Source of the DNA: Sanderia malayensis
Taxonomy: Eukaryota; Cnidaria; Scyphozoa; Semaeostomeae; Pelagiidae
Length of the DNA: 64,000 nt
Assembly: GCA_013076295.1 (NCBI GenBank)
Contig: RQOL01000024.1
Coordinates: 1,240,001-1,304,000 of the forward strand
Direction: 5' to 3'
A program made the translations under genes and the position numbers. Below the pieces are notes generated by a model. It saw only the letters and a list, made by a program, of their open reading frames with translations. It ran no database searches and had not been told where the DNA came from. Position 1 is the stretch's first letter. Each line of letters opens with the position of its first letter. Shown here in pieces: positions 40,801 to 49,000 of the stretch.

Positions 40801-41218
40801 TCTTTTCTCAGTCTAAAATTGAGATATATTAGTATAGCAAAGATCTATCATAATATAATACAGTATAATAGTATGTCATGTATCGTCTATAATCACGTTC
40901 GTTAACCAAAGAGCTTTAGAATACTGTAGGTATAACATTATCATCATAATCATCATAATTAAAACGGTAGGTGATCAAGAGCTTAGATGAGGCATTGATT
41001 GAGAACCGATAACATATGAAAATCTCCTGTATTATGCTTATAGTCACAGAAAATGCAAAAACTTCAGAAATGCGAATGAATTTATAAGATAAACAATCAA
41101 AGATGTCAAATAAACAGGGCCTAAAGTTGGCCTATCTTACCTCATCTTCGTCAAACGGATCGATCTCCACGATCCTTTGACTTGAAATGGCTGACGTCGG
41201 TCTGCGGTCCTTCTTCAT
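22825..41218 (-). CDS. AK9: Adenylate kinase 9, multi-domain nucleotide kinase
   Basis: AK9 phosphorylates nucleoside mono- and diphosphates with ATP. The product is 1852 residues (human about 1911) in 31 exons: 41218-41141, 40812-40756, 40607-40544, 40377-40325, 39954-39858, 39505-39393, 38699-38499, 38264-38124, 38038-37964, 37684-37440, 37314-37134, 36696-36534, 35927-35527, 35442-35300, 35049-34892, 34511-34278, 34011-33680, 33193-32971, 31795-31597, 30989-30770, 30488-30420, 30007-29774, 29261-29043, 28496-28283, 25521-25320, 25001-24855, 24748-24531, 24442-24076, 23962-23864, 23523-23306, 23018-22825. Four P-loops are visible: FGKPGSGKTT, GPPLSGKTT, GAKGSGKT and GPPKSGKTT. Each is followed by its downstream strand (YILDDFP, WILDNFP, FILEGFPR, YILDGFP). 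Family signatures include YRWRRSRWGRLCPV and HYCPVALKEN. Linkers are extremely Glu/Asp-rich, most in exon 13. The phases give one continuous frame. Confidence 0.93.
23616..23732. mobile_element. MITE with TATTTCCTCTAAT ends (AK9 intron)
   Basis: The left end 'tacagtatttcctctaataag' and right end 'ctaattagaggaaatatgg' form about 20-bp inverted repeats. The interior reads like the 'ataagcg…gggcgcttatta' type. No ORF. Confidence 0.7.
25133..25290. mobile_element. TTCGAGATA-type repeat, copy (AK9 intron)
   Basis: The sequence shares 'agagaacgaggggaaatggg' and alternating 'ttcgagata' motifs with 38321-38436, and ends 'ggttcgagactgtata', the complement of the CAGTCGAAC-type end. Probably the same MITE group. 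Confidence 0.65.
25556..25803. mobile_element. Element with CAGTGGCGTAGATA ends
   Basis: The left 'caatggcgtagata' and right 'tatctacgccactgg' form terminal inverted repeats. The interior has 'attttccgacaa' repeats, and C/G-rich tracts lie near both ends. A related interior without clear ends is at 27560-27735. The same terminus overlaps the 3' end of cGLR copy 1 near 485-499. hAT-like ends; no coding capacity here. Confidence 0.65.
25804..27560. repeat. Composite satellite: two ~600-bp direct copies flanking a TTAGGG-bearing minisatellite
   Basis: The segment 25845-26440 is repeated in direct orientation at 26960-27560 (shared runs include 'aatttattgaatta' and 'gtaagtgacatggttttgac'). Between them (26610-26985) lie three ~125-bp units. 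Each contains several TTAGGG repeats followed by 'ggtggtcagtatgcgcagt' and 'actgcgcaggagcatatg'. The whole block sits in AK9 intron 24, between exons ending 28283 and starting 25521. Confidence 0.8.
26612..26905. repeat. Interstitial telomere-type (TTAGGG) motifs
   Basis: Runs of TTAGGG occur in three successive minisatellite units, about 26626-26660 (degenerate), 26755-26781 (four units) and 26880-26900 (three units). They share one orientation and one position within the repeat unit, so they amplified with it rather than being independent insertions. Confidence 0.85.
28674..28944. mobile_element. MITE with CTCGAATAAGCCCCC ends, copy 1 (AK9 intron)
   Basis: The left end 'cgtaaatcctcgaataagcc' and right end 'ggcttattcgaggatttacg' are exact inverted repeats, with C/G runs just inside. 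A partial inverted-orientation copy is at 46939-47158 in Brachyury. No coding capacity. Confidence 0.85.
29474..29645. repeat. Dispersed foldback repeat, copy B (AK9 intron)
   Basis: This has the same structure as copy A near 14412: 'caaaacaatgttgtc' inverted against 'gacaacattgtttgg', then 'attctgctcacagggaaca'. Confidence 0.7.
30590..30765. repeat. ACATGATACGAC minisatellite
   Basis: Many degenerate copies of 'acatgatacgac' and 'gacacgacat' lie directly next to AK9 exon 20 (donor at 30769), with an A/G/C-biased top strand. Confidence 0.8.
31856..31937. repeat. 25-bp-arm hairpin (AK9 intron)
   Basis: The left arm 31856-31880 (tagaatagaagcaagaaagt…) and right arm 31913-31937 are inverted repeats with one mismatch and a 32-base loop. 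It is probably a foldback MITE remnant; a structured RNA is possible but unsupported. Confidence 0.7.
34591..34758. mobile_element. TACAGTCAA-type element (AK9 intron)
   Basis: The left end 'tacagtcaactctgtctaac' and right end 'gtatttgactata' are imperfect inverted repeats, with 'ttcgaatta' motifs in the interior. Same group as 20197, 38321 and 39573. Confidence 0.55.
36233..36375. repeat. Dispersed foldback repeat, copy C (AK9 intron)
   Basis: It shares 'tgcacaagacaacattgttt' and 'attctgctcacagggaacaa' with copies A and B; its left arm is lost or diverged. Confidence 0.65.
36720..37052. repeat. ~18-bp GACCAAATGCTTCA / GACCAGATGGTTAA minisatellite (AK9 intron)
   Basis: About eighteen alternating units begin with 'gaccaaatgcttca' or 'gaccagatggttaa' and give a ~36-bp higher-order period. 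The pattern is degenerate at the left end and cleaner to the right. It lies between AK9 exons 11 and 12. Confidence 0.85.
38321..38436. mobile_element. TTCGAGATA-type repeat, copy (AK9 intron)
   Basis: The left 'agttcgagatatccgaact' and right 'gagataaccgattcgactgt' ends are present, with the core 'agagaacgaggggaaatggg' shared with 25133-25290. Confidence 0.65.
39071..39236. mobile_element. MITE with TACACGTTTTT ends, copy 1 (AK9 intron)
   Basis: The ends 'tacacgttttttttataaga' and 'ttataaaataaaaacgtgta' are inverted. The interior holds a second inverted pair around 'ctattgttttc…gaaaacaatag'. An inverted-orientation copy is at 48846-49025 in a Brachyury intron. Confidence 0.85.
39573..39680. 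mobile_element. 108-bp MITE with 23-bp terminal inverted repeats (AK9 intron)
   Basis: The left end 'gtacagtttactctcgataa' and the complement of the right end agree with one mismatch over 23 bases. The interior repeats 'ataagtggaac…ttagtggaacc'. It is the best-preserved member of the CAGT-type group in the window. Confidence 0.85.
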
Positions 41219-41591
41219 TTCTGCAGACCAGTCTTATCTCTTACTCGATTATAACGTACAAATTATCAAAATGCAGCAACTTAAATGCAATAAAACGTTT
41301 TTTCTTTCCAATTTAAAACTTTAGAGCAAATGACATCGTTGGCCATTTTTTGATTCAGCATCATGTGTAGCTGTCGTCAGGGCGACACAATCATAACCAC
41401 AGGTAGACCAAAATAAAGGTTTTGTCATCACAAATAAATGGAACAGGTTGAACAGCCAACTAGGAAAAAACTAATTTTAATAATTGATTTTTTCAATCTA
41501 TGCTAAGTTCATATACTAATTACATTTGTACAAAAATACGTACTAAAATTCCACATACACACTACTATTCATTTTCCTATTAATTTTGAAA
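41219..41591. other. Short intergenic region between DNAJB stop and AK9 start
   Basis: This stretch of 373 bp holds the DNAJB 3' UTR and the AK9 promoter. No heat-shock-element cluster comparable to the one upstream of DNAJB was seen here. Confidence 0.4.
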
Positions 41592-43040
41592 TTATCTTGG
41601 TAATATATTTTTTAACGCTTCTTTTGATGAATTAGATAGATGACTAGGATACTCAATGTCAAATGAAACTATCAGATCACCTCTTTGACTTGGGTTCTTT
41701 GGCAAGGGAAGTCCCTGGCCTGTTACTGTCTTAGTTGTCTTTGAGTTAACTATTTCATTAACAGGTAATGTGATGTTTTTGTCATCTAAACCCTTTATGT
41801 CCACTCTTGTTCCAGTTAAAGCTTTGCATAATGAAATCTTTGCTGTGTGAAGGAGATTGTTGTTCTTGTCTCTTGTAAACAGTGGGTGCTTTTTGTCCTT
41901 CAAAACAAACACGATGTCTGCTGGGACCTTGTTTGGACTCTGGTGTCCCTCTTTTGGGAACGTAATTTTTGTTCCCTCTTTCCAGCCCTTTTTCACGTTG
42001 ATCTCTAAGATCTTCTGTTCATCCGAAGTCGTTCGACCATCAGGGTTGAGAACTCTTCGAGATATCTTGAAAAATAAATCAAATTTATAAGATAGATATA
42101 TATAAAAATAACAAAAATAGTAGAATAAATAATACAAGTGACTGATAGGGATCAAAGTGATATTTCTAAAAGGCTAAGCATATCTCTATTTATCTATCTA
42201 TTTGATACTGTACAGAAACCCAATGGGTATTAAGCATTTTCTTTATAAATTGCTGCAAGAAATCACGAGTTAAAATACAAACCTTCATTTTCTTTGTTGC
42301 ACCAGTAAACAATTCTTCGTACGACACCATCAAGTCATAATTGATTGGAGGATCTTGTTTGTGTTTGGTGCCTGGGTTCTGAAATGCGACATCTTCAAAC
42401 TCCATTGTTCCAAAGGGATGCCCGGGGCGGCCGCGCCCCCTGTTTCTCCCTGATCTGCTGAAGCCACCAAACCCAGTTCCCCCCATTCCTCCACCAGAAA
42501 ACCCACCAAAACTTTCAAAGATATCTAAAGAAAAAATAGTTAAAAAATCAATCACACAAAATAAAATCAATGTGATTATACTCAATTAGACTTGCGGGGT
42601 TTGAAAAATTCTTGGCAACAAACAGGTTGGTATCTGAAGCACGAAAAACAACAAAATAATGTAGAAGTAAACGAAAAGAAAAACTCACTGGCAAAAGGGT
42701 CTTCGTCACCGAAGAAATTTTTGAAAGTCGCATTAGGATCGATATTAAACGAACTAAAATGAAATCCTTCTGGCATTTGGAAATTAGCACCAGCAGGCCC
42801 AGCGCCACCTCCGGGATTTCCTTTCAAGCCTTCTTCACCATATCTATCATAAATCTCTCTCTTCTCTGGGTCGATGAGGGCCTCATAGGCCTCAGCCACC
42901 TCCTTGAATTTCTCCTCAGCCTCTGGACTTTTGTTCTTGTCTGGATGGAACTTTAAGGCCAGTTTTCGATACGCTTTCTTTATCTCATCATTGCTTGCAG
43001 ATTTTGGTACGTTCAATACGCTGTAATAATCTTTTCCCAT
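41592..43040 (-). CDS. DNAJB: Type II Hsp40 co-chaperone (DNAJB1/4/5-like)
   Basis: This 355-residue J-protein delivers unfolded clients to Hsp70 and stimulates its ATPase in the cytosol or nucleus. Three coding exons: 43040-42689, 42524-42283, 42065-41592, with consistent phases. The N-terminal J-domain ([20 protein letters not shown]) has HPD at residues 32-34. It is followed by a Gly/Phe-rich region ([16 protein letters not shown]) and two C-terminal β-sandwich client-binding domains (from [20 protein letters not shown] to [12 protein letters not shown]) with a dimerisation tail. There is no zinc-finger CxxCxGxG, hence type II. The nearest vertebrate relatives are DNAJB1, B4 and B5; which one is not decidable here. 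It is transcribed away from the BAG gene over a shared heat-shock promoter region. Confidence 0.95.
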
Positions 43041-43124
43041 AGCTTAAAATGTCTCAAATAACCAACAGAATAATCAAAGTGCAAAAAACAGAATTTGAGT
43101 TTGACATGGCCCACGAATGCTATG

Positions 43125-43133
43125 CTTTTATTC
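43125..43133 (-). promoter_or_regulatory. Candidate TATA box of DNAJB
   Basis: GAATAAAAG on the minus strand lies 85-93 bp upstream of the DNAJB ATG and 36 bp from the nearest heat-shock element. That spacing is suitable for a heat-shock core promoter. Confidence 0.5.
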
Positions 43134-43168
43134 ATAACAAAGCTCCTCCGTAGTACCCGGTGCCTAGC

Positions 43169-43221
43169 TTCGAGAAATTTCCAGAAATTTCCAGCAATGG
43201 CGTGAAATTTCCAGAAAATTC
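43169..43221. promoter_or_regulatory. Heat-shock element cluster proximal to DNAJB
   Basis: Five perfect alternating modules in 5-bp register occur at 43169-43191 (TTCgaGAAatTTCcaGAAat then TTC). Four more perfect modules follow at 43204-43221 (GAAatTTCcaGAAaaTTC). HSF trimers bind three inverted nGAAn units, so this can hold several trimers. Confidence 0.88.
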
Positions 43222-43388
43222 GAGACCTTCTAGAAACATAATTATTTCGGAAAGCATTTGCGAGAATTTGCAAAATTAGATATGTATCACGTAACTGGAA
43301 TTGAATAAGGGACTTTATCAATTATTGGCTGACATTATTTTGTCATTAGAAATGGTTATTGCCACCCTATGCTCTTTATTCTCGGTAG

Positions 43389-43431
43389 GAACATTCTACA
43401 TGGTTCCAGCATGTTCCAGAAATTTCTGGAT
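43389..43431. promoter_or_regulatory. Heat-shock element cluster proximal to BAG gene
   Basis: The nine 5-bp positions from 43389 read GAA, TTC, cat, TTC, gca, TTC, GAA, TTC, GAt. Six are perfect modules in exact register. The block ends 17 bp before the TATATAAA at 43448. Confidence 0.85.
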
Positions 43432-43447
43432 CAGCTGATGTGACACA

Positions 43448-43455
43448 TATATAAA
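43448..43455 (+). promoter_or_regulatory. TATA box of BAG-domain gene
   Basis: TATATAAA lies 84 bp upstream of the BAG ATG and just downstream of the heat-shock elements. Confidence 0.7.
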
Positions 43456-43538
43456 CAGATAATTTCTCAGAGAATAAATCAAGTTGAATTCAAAAATAAA
43501 GAATCAGCAGTAGATTTGACATTGGAGAATTCGTAAGC

Positions 43539-44555
43539 ATGCCTTACACAATTTTTCATCCTGGAAATTATTACTACGAGCCATTTCAAGATTGGTTCCC
43601 TTCATATGGAATTTTCGAGAGAAGTCGTCCCAGGCCAAGACATGAAAATTCCTTTTTTCCAAGATATTTTACAACAGAGATGTACCCAGAAAGATGCTTT
43701 GAAACCGAGTATCGTAGAAGGCAGCCAACACGGAGCCAGCGAGTGTCGACGAAGAGAAATAATCCAAACAAGAGGAGAGGTTCTGGTTCTGAGGATATGA
43801 AGATTGAAGGAGGTCGCTTAGGCCAATTTGCAAGACAACAATCTGGAGCGAAAATTGACAACCGTTTGAAGGAAGAGTGTCAACCACAGAATAATTTGAG
43901 GTTGAACGAGGGATTAAATGAATTTAAAGATATCAAGAAGCCAGGTGGTGGTGAACTCGAGGCTATTTCAAAAATAACTCAAAATAATTCCAGAATTTCA
44001 CCAACAGACGAAAGTGTGAAGAAAGAAATTAGCAGTTCGAAAAAAGAATTTTTTGAGGAGGACAATTTAGAAGCAGCGAGCAGCGAAGAAAATGAAGAAA
44101 ATTTGGTGAAATTGTGCGATGTTGAAGAAGATAAAGGAAATATAAATAAAGAAGAAACTGGTGAAGAATTTTACGAAGAAAAAATGGGAGCAAATAGTTC
44201 GTCAATGAAAGAAAGAAAATTGAAGTTAATCGGCGAGATTGGAGAAGAGGTGAAGAAGTTATCGGAGAAAGTTCAAGAGCTGAAAGGTGATGAAAAGATG
44301 AAAGAATTGGTTTATCTTGAAGAAATGCTGACAAAATGTCTGCTCAAACTAGATGATATATCCACAGAAGGAGAGGAGGATGTTAGGAAATCAAGAAAAG
44401 GTCTTGTGGAGAAAATAAATTGCGAGCTGCAAAATGTTGAAGAAAAAATTGAAGTTAAGAGGGATATTTTGAATGTAGATGTTAGTAAAAATTTAACGCG
44501 TGAACGTTCACAAACTGAATCTGATAATCATATAACCTTGGAGGTTGAAATTTAA
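43539..44555 (+). CDS. BAG-domain Hsp70 co-chaperone (BAG3/starvin-like)
   Basis: This is a 338-residue single-exon protein. Residues about 225-305 form a BAG domain (KLIGEIGEEVKKLSEKVQEL … YLEEMLTKCLLKLDDISTEG … VRKSRKGLVEKI). That domain binds the Hsp70 nucleotide-binding domain and speeds ADP release. The layout of its three helices and the LTxxLLxLD and DVRxxRK signatures are closest in my memory to BAG3. No WW domain, ubiquitin-like domain or PxxP tract is evident. The N-terminal ~45 residues are aromatic- and Pro-rich (MPYTIFHPGNYYYEPFQDWF), faintly like small heat-shock protein N-termini. The middle is acidic, charged and probably disordered. It ends in LEVEI, a V-x-I pattern. It diverges from DNAJB across 498 bp. 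The BAG assignment is firm; orthology is not. Confidence 0.87.
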   Translation: MPYTIFHPGNYYYEPFQDWFPSYGIFERSRPRPRHENSFFPRYFTTEMYPERCFETEYRRRQPTRSQRVSTKRNNPNKRRGSGSEDMKIEGGRLGQFARQQSGAKIDNRLKEECQPQNNLRLNEGLNEFKDIKKPGGGELEAISKITQNNSRISPTDESVKKEISSSKKEFFEEDNLEAASSEENEENLVKLCDVEEDKGNINKEETGEEFYEEKMGANSSSMKERKLKLIGEIGEEVKKLSEKVQELKGDEKMKELVYLEEMLTKCLLKLDDISTEGEEDVRKSRKGLVEKINCELQNVEEKIEVKRDILNVDVSKNLTRERSQTESDNHITLEVEI

Positions 44556-46061
44556 TTTATAAAGAATGCCATTATAAATATGTGGTTTTTACTTTTATAA
44601 ATTATTGATGGCAAAATGTAAAAGTCACTTGAAATTTTAGTATTTGTATTATAGAATTGACTTGTCAATGATTGTTGATGTTCAATTTCTAAATCAGCTT
44701 ATTTATTCAAGTTTCTTAGGTTACTTTAAATTCTTCCCTTCGCCTTGAAAAGAATTAAAAATTGATTTTCAAATTAATTCTAAGCTGCCTTGTTTCTCAA
44801 GGGCTGTGGCAGGCAAATAAAATGAATAGCAAAGGAAATTAGTTGGATGGCGTGCGCGTGCTCATATGAGCCCAGTACGTACCATGTGGAAATTTTCACT
44901 GATGTTGTAACGAAACGAAAAAAGCTTACCACAGCTGAAAACAACATTTTTTCTCCGACATTTTTTGTACAGGAAAAAGTGAGGAATGCATTTGTGCTAC
45001 TGCGCATGCTCTTTGACCCCAAACAGGGGTCCCTTGAATCCACTGAACCTGAGGTTTCATGCCACCCAAAACCCCGCTTTCCAAATCAAAATGAACCCCG
45101 TTTAACCGGGGGGTTTATATACGAACAACCTTAAATATAACAGTCTTTCATCGGAGGGCCCCTTGAAAATCAACTTGTTGAAGGGCAACCCTCCTTAAAT
45201 GAATTAAAATGAAATGAAATGAAATGAAAATGCAGAACTTCAAAATTGCTTTGAAAATCGGAAACATAGCGAAACATAATAAATACTAAAGCTTAGATAT
45301 GCTTAGCTCCAATTAAAAGAGCATGTAGGGGTGGCCACAACTGAAACATGAAAACATTGTTCTCTCCTCATTACACAATCCAATATAGATCTACTATTCT
45401 GTATAACGTATATATATATATATGGCTTGAAATGTGCATAAATTAACAATAAATATATAAAGCGTTATTTTCATATTAAACCAATCATGCATAACTCACT
45501 CAATCGCAGCCCGTATTTCTATCAAAGTTCACTGTATATTTTAAAAAGTATCCGGGGTATTGGCATGCTAAGTACTTTACCCCCTGGTGATTTATCACTC
45601 TACGTTGATCATGTTACGGACAATGCGAGTTTTCAGGGGGTAAATGTCAAATAAAGAAATATAGGATTTGTACCTGTACAAGCCATCCTTATCAACAATA
45701 AAATCTATGATCAAACAAATCAACAGTAAGATGTATAATTAATATTATATTAGAAATATGTGTGTGCGTACATATATTTATAACAAAATAGAACAGGAAC
45801 AATATTTTCATTGCTAATAATTTTATATGCAGCGTGTATTTTTGCGGACAACATTAGACCGGAAAAAAGCGGCCTTGTAAAGTTGCAATAAATAATTTGC
45901 ATTTGTTATGTGTTCTTATTTCGAAACAGTTTCTACACGCGAGAATCCCGCGGGCAGCTGCGAATTCACGCATACTTCACTATACGACGAGCCAATTCTC
46001 GCGCGAAAAATATTAGCGTGCGTGAGTTAAATTGACAACAGAAATTTATATAAATATATGT
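44556..46061. other. Intergenic between convergent BAG and Brachyury genes
   Basis: The left part contains the BAG 3' UTR. An (AATGA)n stretch, 'aaatgaaatgaaatgaaatg', lies at about 45207-45231, and a TATA-rich run near 45410-45424. No gene was seen. Confidence 0.4.
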
Positions 46062-49000
46062 TCATGGGTAGATTAGGGAGTGATTCCAAGGAGAGTTTTG
46101 CTCGTTACCTCTAGCATGAATGTTTATAGAGTACTGAGGCCCACTGGCAGGTGAGTATGATCCGCTCGTGACGTAATCACTTCCAAGGGTCTGGAGCGAG
46201 TCGGATTGTTTACTCAACTGATGAGAAGACTGGATCATTGAAGGGTGGCCTAGGTGATGTAGCGGCCATGTTGTTTGTGATTGAATGCAGCTTGAAGAGT
46301 AGGGGGAATCTGAGCCACGATAATATGATGAACAGCCACCTTAAAAAATAAAATATGCCAATTATTAGCATATGTTACAAGTTGTAGGTTACAAGGTTGC
46401 TAAACCATATAGTAAATTGTACCAAAAAGCAGTCTACAATGCCAGAAATCAATTTTGCTATACAGTATTGCCCCGCAACTGAGAAAATAAGAAATTAGGC
46501 CTGAAGGTTTTCTGAAAATAATAGATAGAAGCAATAGTCTTTTGTTTTCAAACAATACCCTGGTTCCAAAAAACCAATTTCTAAGTGGCGGGGTAATACT
46601 AAACTGGAAGATGCTCATTATAAGTGCCAGAAAAGAGATTGCAACGGAAATAAAAGAATATACGCATGCGTATAAGAAAGATAGCAAGGTTGAGCAAGCC
46701 TTACCTGGTGAAAGCATTTCTGAAGATCGCTGATATGGCGAGGGGTATGGTGACGAGCGGTGCGAACGTCTCTCACATGAGATTGGTCCAGACAAAGGAG
46801 TCTGCACACTTGGACACATCATAGGAGAATATAGATAGCCATCTACAAAAGAAATTCAACTGTTTCAAAAAATATTTCAGGTCCCCCAACTTGCATTCTG
46901 GAAATGCAGTGAACCTCTTCAATGCTCTGGTAAGTCGAATACTGTAAATCCTCGAATAAGCCCCCACCTTCGAATAAGCCCTCCCCTCCAATAAGCTCCC
47001 ATCTTGATAATCATTTGCAATGCAAGGATATTGAGCCCAAGTTTCCAAACAAGTTGTTTAGTGAATGTATTGCAAATAACAATTTTAAACCAATAACCTT
47101 ATTGATTGGCTACATTGAACAATAATCCAGCTAAAATTTCGTTTTTGCAAATAAGCCCCAAATTTCTGATAATTACCTATTTTCAAGTGTCTCAATTTAT
47201 AATTTTGAAGAAATTCGGCGATTAACTCGTCAAATATATTCCACTTACAGTTTGCAGCGTATTGATTCATAGCCTCTCTTTCGACCAGGTCTTTCTGCTC
47301 CGTCCTGAAATGAGGGCATTGAACATTAGAAACTGTTGCAGACATATTCAAAGCTAATACCAAACAACCAAACCCTAAAAACTTGGCAATATCTTCATTT
47401 GTTTCCAAATAGGTGCAAAAACGATTAAAATGGTGATCAAACTACAGTCTAAAAAGGTTTCGATATAGCTTACCTTTCCTTGGCATCAAGAAATGCTTTC
47501 GCAAAGGGATTGTGTTGGATTTTTAAAGCAGTAATCTAAAAATCAAAATAAGTAACTCTCAATGCATTATATATAAAATATCTCATGTTCCCCTACTAGA
47601 TTGATCCTGTTTCACAGATTCCCCGATTCCGCAGATTAGTCGAATAATTCTATGAATATTTACAAAGAAATTCTACTGTCAACTACCTCCTCGTTTTGAT
47701 AAGCTGTAACAGCAATGAACTGGGTTTCTGGGAAACTGTGAGTGCTAACTGTCTGTTCTCCATCTGGTGCACCGACACGGATAATGTGAATACGAGGCTG
47801 GTACTTGTGAAGAGAGTTCAGCATAACCTGCAAAAAATGGAAAATTTAAGAAATTCAAGACCACAATATCGTTCAGAGCCACTGCTTTTATGCATCATAA
47901 ACAAAGCACCCAGAATCTAGAAAAAGTATGAGAGAGCAAAAGACATTAATGTGCATATCAGCCTCCCTTACAAGAAGGGCGTAAGAAAGAGGCTACAAAG
48001 CGCGGCAAATTGAAATTAGCAGATACGCAATTTGATTTGTTGGTGTTTGCTCTCATTTTCCTCGTCTCAAGGTTTTGATTTGAGTACCTATGAATAAATT
48101 CTAGCTGTAAAACATCTAACTTCTTTGTGCATGTGCAGTGAAAAAGAGTTAGCCTCCTGCGTGAAAACAAGCAAATATTTAACGCTCCATGAATAGATTT
48201 GATTGCTAAACTGAAGTGAGGATTAAGCGAACCATGGAAATCGCGGTGGGGAAGTTTGACAGAGGGAACTTGTCGCGAGACGGTAACATCAAAATAGCCT
48301 AAACCTATTCAATCTTTTTTCATTTTCATCCAACAACACAAAAATAATGCGCCTTTTCCTTGTCATTCATGTTTATTTACTATCGACTTTTATCACAATT
48401 ATATGAATCTTGCCGAAATGTTTATTCTTGATAAACAAATCCAATCGGCCTACTGTAAATAGTTTTACTAGCAAAATGAAAACGAATTGCCCTCTTCACT
48501 AAAATTGTTTTGTTTCCTAATAATATGTAATAACAATTGACCACCGAAATTGTACAACTCTTATCCGCGTATTTGTGTACACATGATGTTCTGAAAATTA
48601 GGCCGTTCTTTGTAGTAGGATAGTGGTATCAGGTGTCAGATTCAATTCAAACTAAAATTCAATCTATTACGACAATTTGTAACGTAACAATGTGCGCTCC
48701 CAATGCTTCACCCTTCTAAAAGTTGTTATGGTCAAGGGTATTAAACTGTCAATTTGATAAAAACAAGAAAACTTCAAGTCAACGCCTAAGAATTAAACGT
48801 TTCTTAACTTTAACGGGACTTCAGAATTAATAGGTTCTTGAGGACTACACGTTTTTTATTTTATAAGAAACCTAGCTCAAGCCCTACTAGTAAGAGTTTC
48901 TTAAATTTTCTATTGTTTTCTATTGTTAAGGAAAACAATAGAACAAAAGAATCTATTGTAATTTGGCACAAATTCTACTAGTAGGTTTCTTATAAAGTGG

